A stretch of DNA of 7,485 nt from an uncultured Lacinutrix sp. (lineage in GTDB: Bacteria > Bacteroidota > Bacteroidia > Flavobacteriales > Flavobacteriaceae): the NCBI GenBank assembly GCA_937916035.1, contig CALGIH010000317.1, positions 1 to 7,485 on the forward strand. Reading direction: 5' to 3'. Under the pieces are notes generated by a model, which ran no database searches, had not been told where the DNA came from, and was given only the letters and a program-made list of their open reading frames with translations. Made by a program: the position numbers and the translations under genes. Positions 6,040 to 7,485 of this stretch are shown piece by piece (positions within the stretch are counted from its first letter, which is position 1; each line of letters opens with the position of its first letter).

Positions 6040-6783
6040 ATGAAATACCAACTTTCTATTATCATCCCAATTCTCAACGAAGCAGAAACTATTGAAAATC
6101 TGCTCAATCATTTATTAAAAAATTCTTCCAAAGAAAACATAGCTGAAATTATTATTGTTGATGGTAGAAGTACTGATGGCTCACAGGATATAGTAAGTCA
6201 ATTTTGCGCAACTTCAAAAGATCCTGAATCAAGTTCAGGATTGATGAGTCAAGTAAAAACCGTTTTGCTTGACTCACCAAAAGGCAGAGCCAAACAAATG
6301 AACACTGGTTTTAAGATTGCAACTGGAAGCATTTTATATTTCCTACATGCAGACTCCTTTCCACCAAAAGACTTTGACCAATACATTGTTAATGAAGTTG
6401 AAAAAGGGAATCAAGCAGGTTGTTTCAGGTTGCAATTTGACCATAGGCATTGGTGGTTGCGACTAGCAAGTTGGTTAACACAGTTTGATTGGAGAGCTTG
6501 TAGAGGTGGTGACCAAAGTCAATTTATTGCAAAAACACTATTTGAAGACATTGGAGGTTTTGATGAGAATTACATTATTTATGAAGATAATATCTTAATC
6601 AATGAACTTTATAAACGCAAACAATTCAAAGTCATTAATAAAAAACTAATTACCTCAGCAAGACGCTACAAACAACATGGAATCTGGAAGCTCCAATACC
6701 ACTTCTGGACTATTTATGTAAAAAAATGGTTTGGTGCTTCAAGTAATGAATTGTATGCTTATTACAAAAAGCATATTGCTTAA
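6040..6783 (+). CDS. Arsenosugar biosynthesis family 2 glycosyltransferase (TIGR04283-type)
   Basis: The 247-residue protein is a GT-A fold, family 2 glycosyltransferase. Motifs in order: SIIIPILNEAETI (6-18, nucleotide-binding start), EIIIVDGRSTDGS (36-48), SPKGRAKQMNTG (79-90), the metal-binding HADS (103-106), RGGDQSQF (155-162) and GGFDENYIIYEDN (172-184), where Glu182-Asp183 is the likely catalytic base region. SPKGRAKQMN and GGDQ point to the subgroup associated with arsenosugar genes. It probably transfers the arsenoribosyl unit or builds the aglycone; donor and acceptor are unproven. It has no clear transmembrane segment. The stretch at residues 53-71 is odd: it contains DPESSSGLM, encoded by a palindromic repeat, and looks like a 17-codon insertion into the loop before SPKGR. 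The frame is intact, so the enzyme may still work. The ATG at 6040 directly follows a palindromic element and has no Shine-Dalgarno motif. Confidence 0.9.
   Translation: MKYQLSIIIPILNEAETIENLLNHLLKNSSKENIAEIIIVDGRSTDGSQDIVSQFCATSKDPESSSGLMSQVKTVLLDSPKGRAKQMNTGFKIATGSILYFLHADSFPPKDFDQYIVNEVEKGNQAGCFRLQFDHRHWWLRLASWLTQFDWRACRGGDQSQFIAKTLFEDIGGFDENYIIYEDNILINELYKRKQFKVINKKLITSARRYKQHGIWKLQYHFWTIYVKKWFGASSNELYAYYKKHIA
6196..6252. repeat. In-frame palindromic repeat insertion inside the GT2 gene
   Basis: A palindrome at 6221-6241 has arms ATCCTGAA and TTCAGGAT, a perfect 8-bp stem, around the 5-base loop TCAAG. It is flanked by two copies of AGTCAA, at 6196-6201 and 6247-6252, exactly 51 bases (17 codons) apart. 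Both copies encode Ser-Gln in the same frame. Removing one 51-base unit would leave a loop of the length I expect for this glycosyltransferase family. The TCCTGAA...TTCAGGA palindrome resembles a dispersed repeat common in marine bacteria. The palindrome and direct repeats are directly visible; that they mark an insertion is inference. Confidence 0.6.
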
Positions 6784-6801
6784 AAAATTTAATTATTTTT
6801 T
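6782..6801 (+). terminator. Weak AT-only terminator candidate after the GT2 gene
   Basis: AAAAAAT at 6782-6788 can pair with ATTTTTT at 6795-6801 around the 6-base loop TTAATT, and a T-run forms the right arm. It begins within the stop codon. The stem has no G-C pairs, so it would be weak. It lies where the end of the arsenosugar run is expected, before a gene of unrelated function. Confidence 0.25.
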
Positions 6802-6825
6802 TCCAATAGCAACTCCATTGATAAA

Positions 6826-6833
6826 TATATTTG
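6826..6833 (+). promoter_or_regulatory. Candidate -7 box for pyruvate carboxylase
   Basis: TATATTTG matches TAnnTTTG exactly and is 57 bases upstream of the ATG at 6891, in the only gap over 100 bases between genes. No good TTG -33 box is seen at 17-23 bases upstream. This supports a separate transcription unit for the carboxylase gene, but the match could be chance in such AT-rich DNA. Confidence 0.35.
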
Positions 6834-6890
6834 CATATATTAGGTTTATCACTAACATTCGCTAATTGATTTTCAAAATACACCATTAAT

Positions 6891-7485
6891 ATGAAAATAA
6901 ATAAAGTACTTGTCGCTAATAGAGGAGAAATTGCCATTAGAATTTTTAGGGCTTGTACAGAAATTAATATCAAAACTGTTGGTGTATATACCTTTGAAGA
7001 TAGATATTCTCTGCACAGATACAAAGCAGATGAGTCTTACCAAATTGGAGAAGACAATGAGCCTTTAAAACCATACTTAAACATTGATGAAATCATTAGA
7101 GTTGCACTCGAAAATGGTGCAGATGCTATACATCCTGGTTATGGCTTTTTATCTGAAAACGCCAATCTAGCTCAAAAATGTAAAGACAATAGCATCATTT
7201 TTATTGGCCCAAAAGTATCAGTTTTAAAATCTTTAGGTGATAAAATTACTGCAAAAGAAGTCGCTGTAGCTAATAACATTCCTGTTATTAGAAGCAATGT
7301 AAAACCTCTAAAAGATATAAAAACTGCTTTAAGTGAAGCTGAAAAGATCGGATATCCAATTATGCTAAAAGCTGCTTCTGGTGGTGGTGGAAGAGGAATG
7401 CGTGTGATTAGAAAAGCTGATGAACTAAAAGGTGCTTTTAACGAAAGTAAACGCGAAGCTCTAAATGCATTTGGTGATGATACAG
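6891..7485 (+). CDS. pyc: Pyruvate carboxylase, N-terminal part (cut by window end)
   Basis: The open frame runs from ATG 6891 to the window edge, giving 198 codons with no stop. It is the start of a biotin carboxylase domain: KVLVANRGEIAIRIFRAC (5-22), the HPGYGFLSEN motif (81-90), FIGP (104-107), and the ATP-grasp segment with Lys160 and SGGGGRGM (163-170). The segment EDRYSLHRYKADESYQIG followed by KPYLNIDEII matches pyruvate carboxylase rather than AccC or propionyl/acetyl-CoA carboxylase subunits. Pyruvate carboxylase makes oxaloacetate from pyruvate and bicarbonate with ATP and biotin, refilling the TCA cycle. Full-length enzymes are about 1150 residues, so most of the protein, including the carboxyltransferase and biotin domains, lies outside the window. 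It is housekeeping metabolism and probably marks the boundary of the arsenosugar run. A stand-alone carboxylase subunit cannot be fully excluded without the rest. Confidence 0.88.
   Translation, partial: MKINKVLVANRGEIAIRIFRACTEINIKTVGVYTFEDRYSLHRYKADESYQIGEDNEPLKPYLNIDEIIRVALENGADAIHPGYGFLSENANLAQKCKDNSIIFIGPKVSVLKSLGDKITAKEVAVANNIPVIRSNVKPLKDIKTALSEAEKIGYPIMLKAASGGGGRGMRVIRKADELKGAFNESKREALNAFGDDT

Noticed and set aside
6710..7024. Open frame of 104 codons on the minus strand
   Set aside because: It spans the GT2 3' end, an AT-rich gap and the conserved start of pyruvate carboxylase; its product looks like random translation.
1..7485. CRISPR array, tRNA, rRNA, prophage or insertion sequence
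   Set aside because: No spaced direct repeats, cloverleaf-like sequence, transposase or integrase was seen on either strand.

Overview
The window looks like chromosomal DNA of a Bacteroidota bacterium, most likely a marine Flavobacteriia. The evidence is AT-rich sequence, start codons without Shine-Dalgarno motifs, matches to the Bacteroidota -7 box TAnnTTTG, and the protein families present. All ten genes read on the + strand.

Positions 134-6783 form a compact gene run whose core is arsenosugar biosynthesis. In order it holds: a small AhpD-like peroxidase-like protein; the radical SAM enzyme ArsS; a CofC/MobA-like nucleotidyltransferase-fold protein (usually named an arsenosugar glycosyltransferase); a purine nucleoside phosphorylase; an unrecognised 67-residue membrane protein; the arsenite methyltransferase ArsM; a sterol desaturase/fatty acid hydroxylase-family membrane protein; a DUF547 lipoprotein; and a family 2 glycosyltransferase of the arsenosugar type. 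Gaps run from a 1-base overlap to 93 bases. After a 107-base gap with a weak terminator and a promoter candidate comes the 5' part of a pyruvate carboxylase gene, cut by the window edge.

A route can be read from the genes. ArsM methylates As(III) to dimethylarsenite. ArsS adds the 5'-deoxyadenosyl group of SAM, giving dimethylarsinoyl-deoxyadenosine. The phosphorylase, which carries Asp rather than Asn at the base-reading position, could release adenine and leave an arsenoribose 1-phosphate. The CofC-like protein could activate that sugar phosphate, and the GT2 enzyme could transfer it to an acceptor such as glycerol. The ArsM and ArsS steps rest on established family knowledge; the later steps are inference. 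The membrane hydroxylase, small membrane protein and DUF547 lipoprotein suggest an envelope or lipid branch whose role is unknown. No ArsR, arsenate reductase or arsenite efflux gene is visible, so this reads as a biosynthetic cluster rather than a classic resistance operon.

Two palindromic repeat elements stand out. A nested double hairpin fills most of the gap before the GT2 gene. A second palindrome lies inside the GT2 coding sequence, in frame, and seems to have added 17 codons between two copies of a 6-bp direct repeat.
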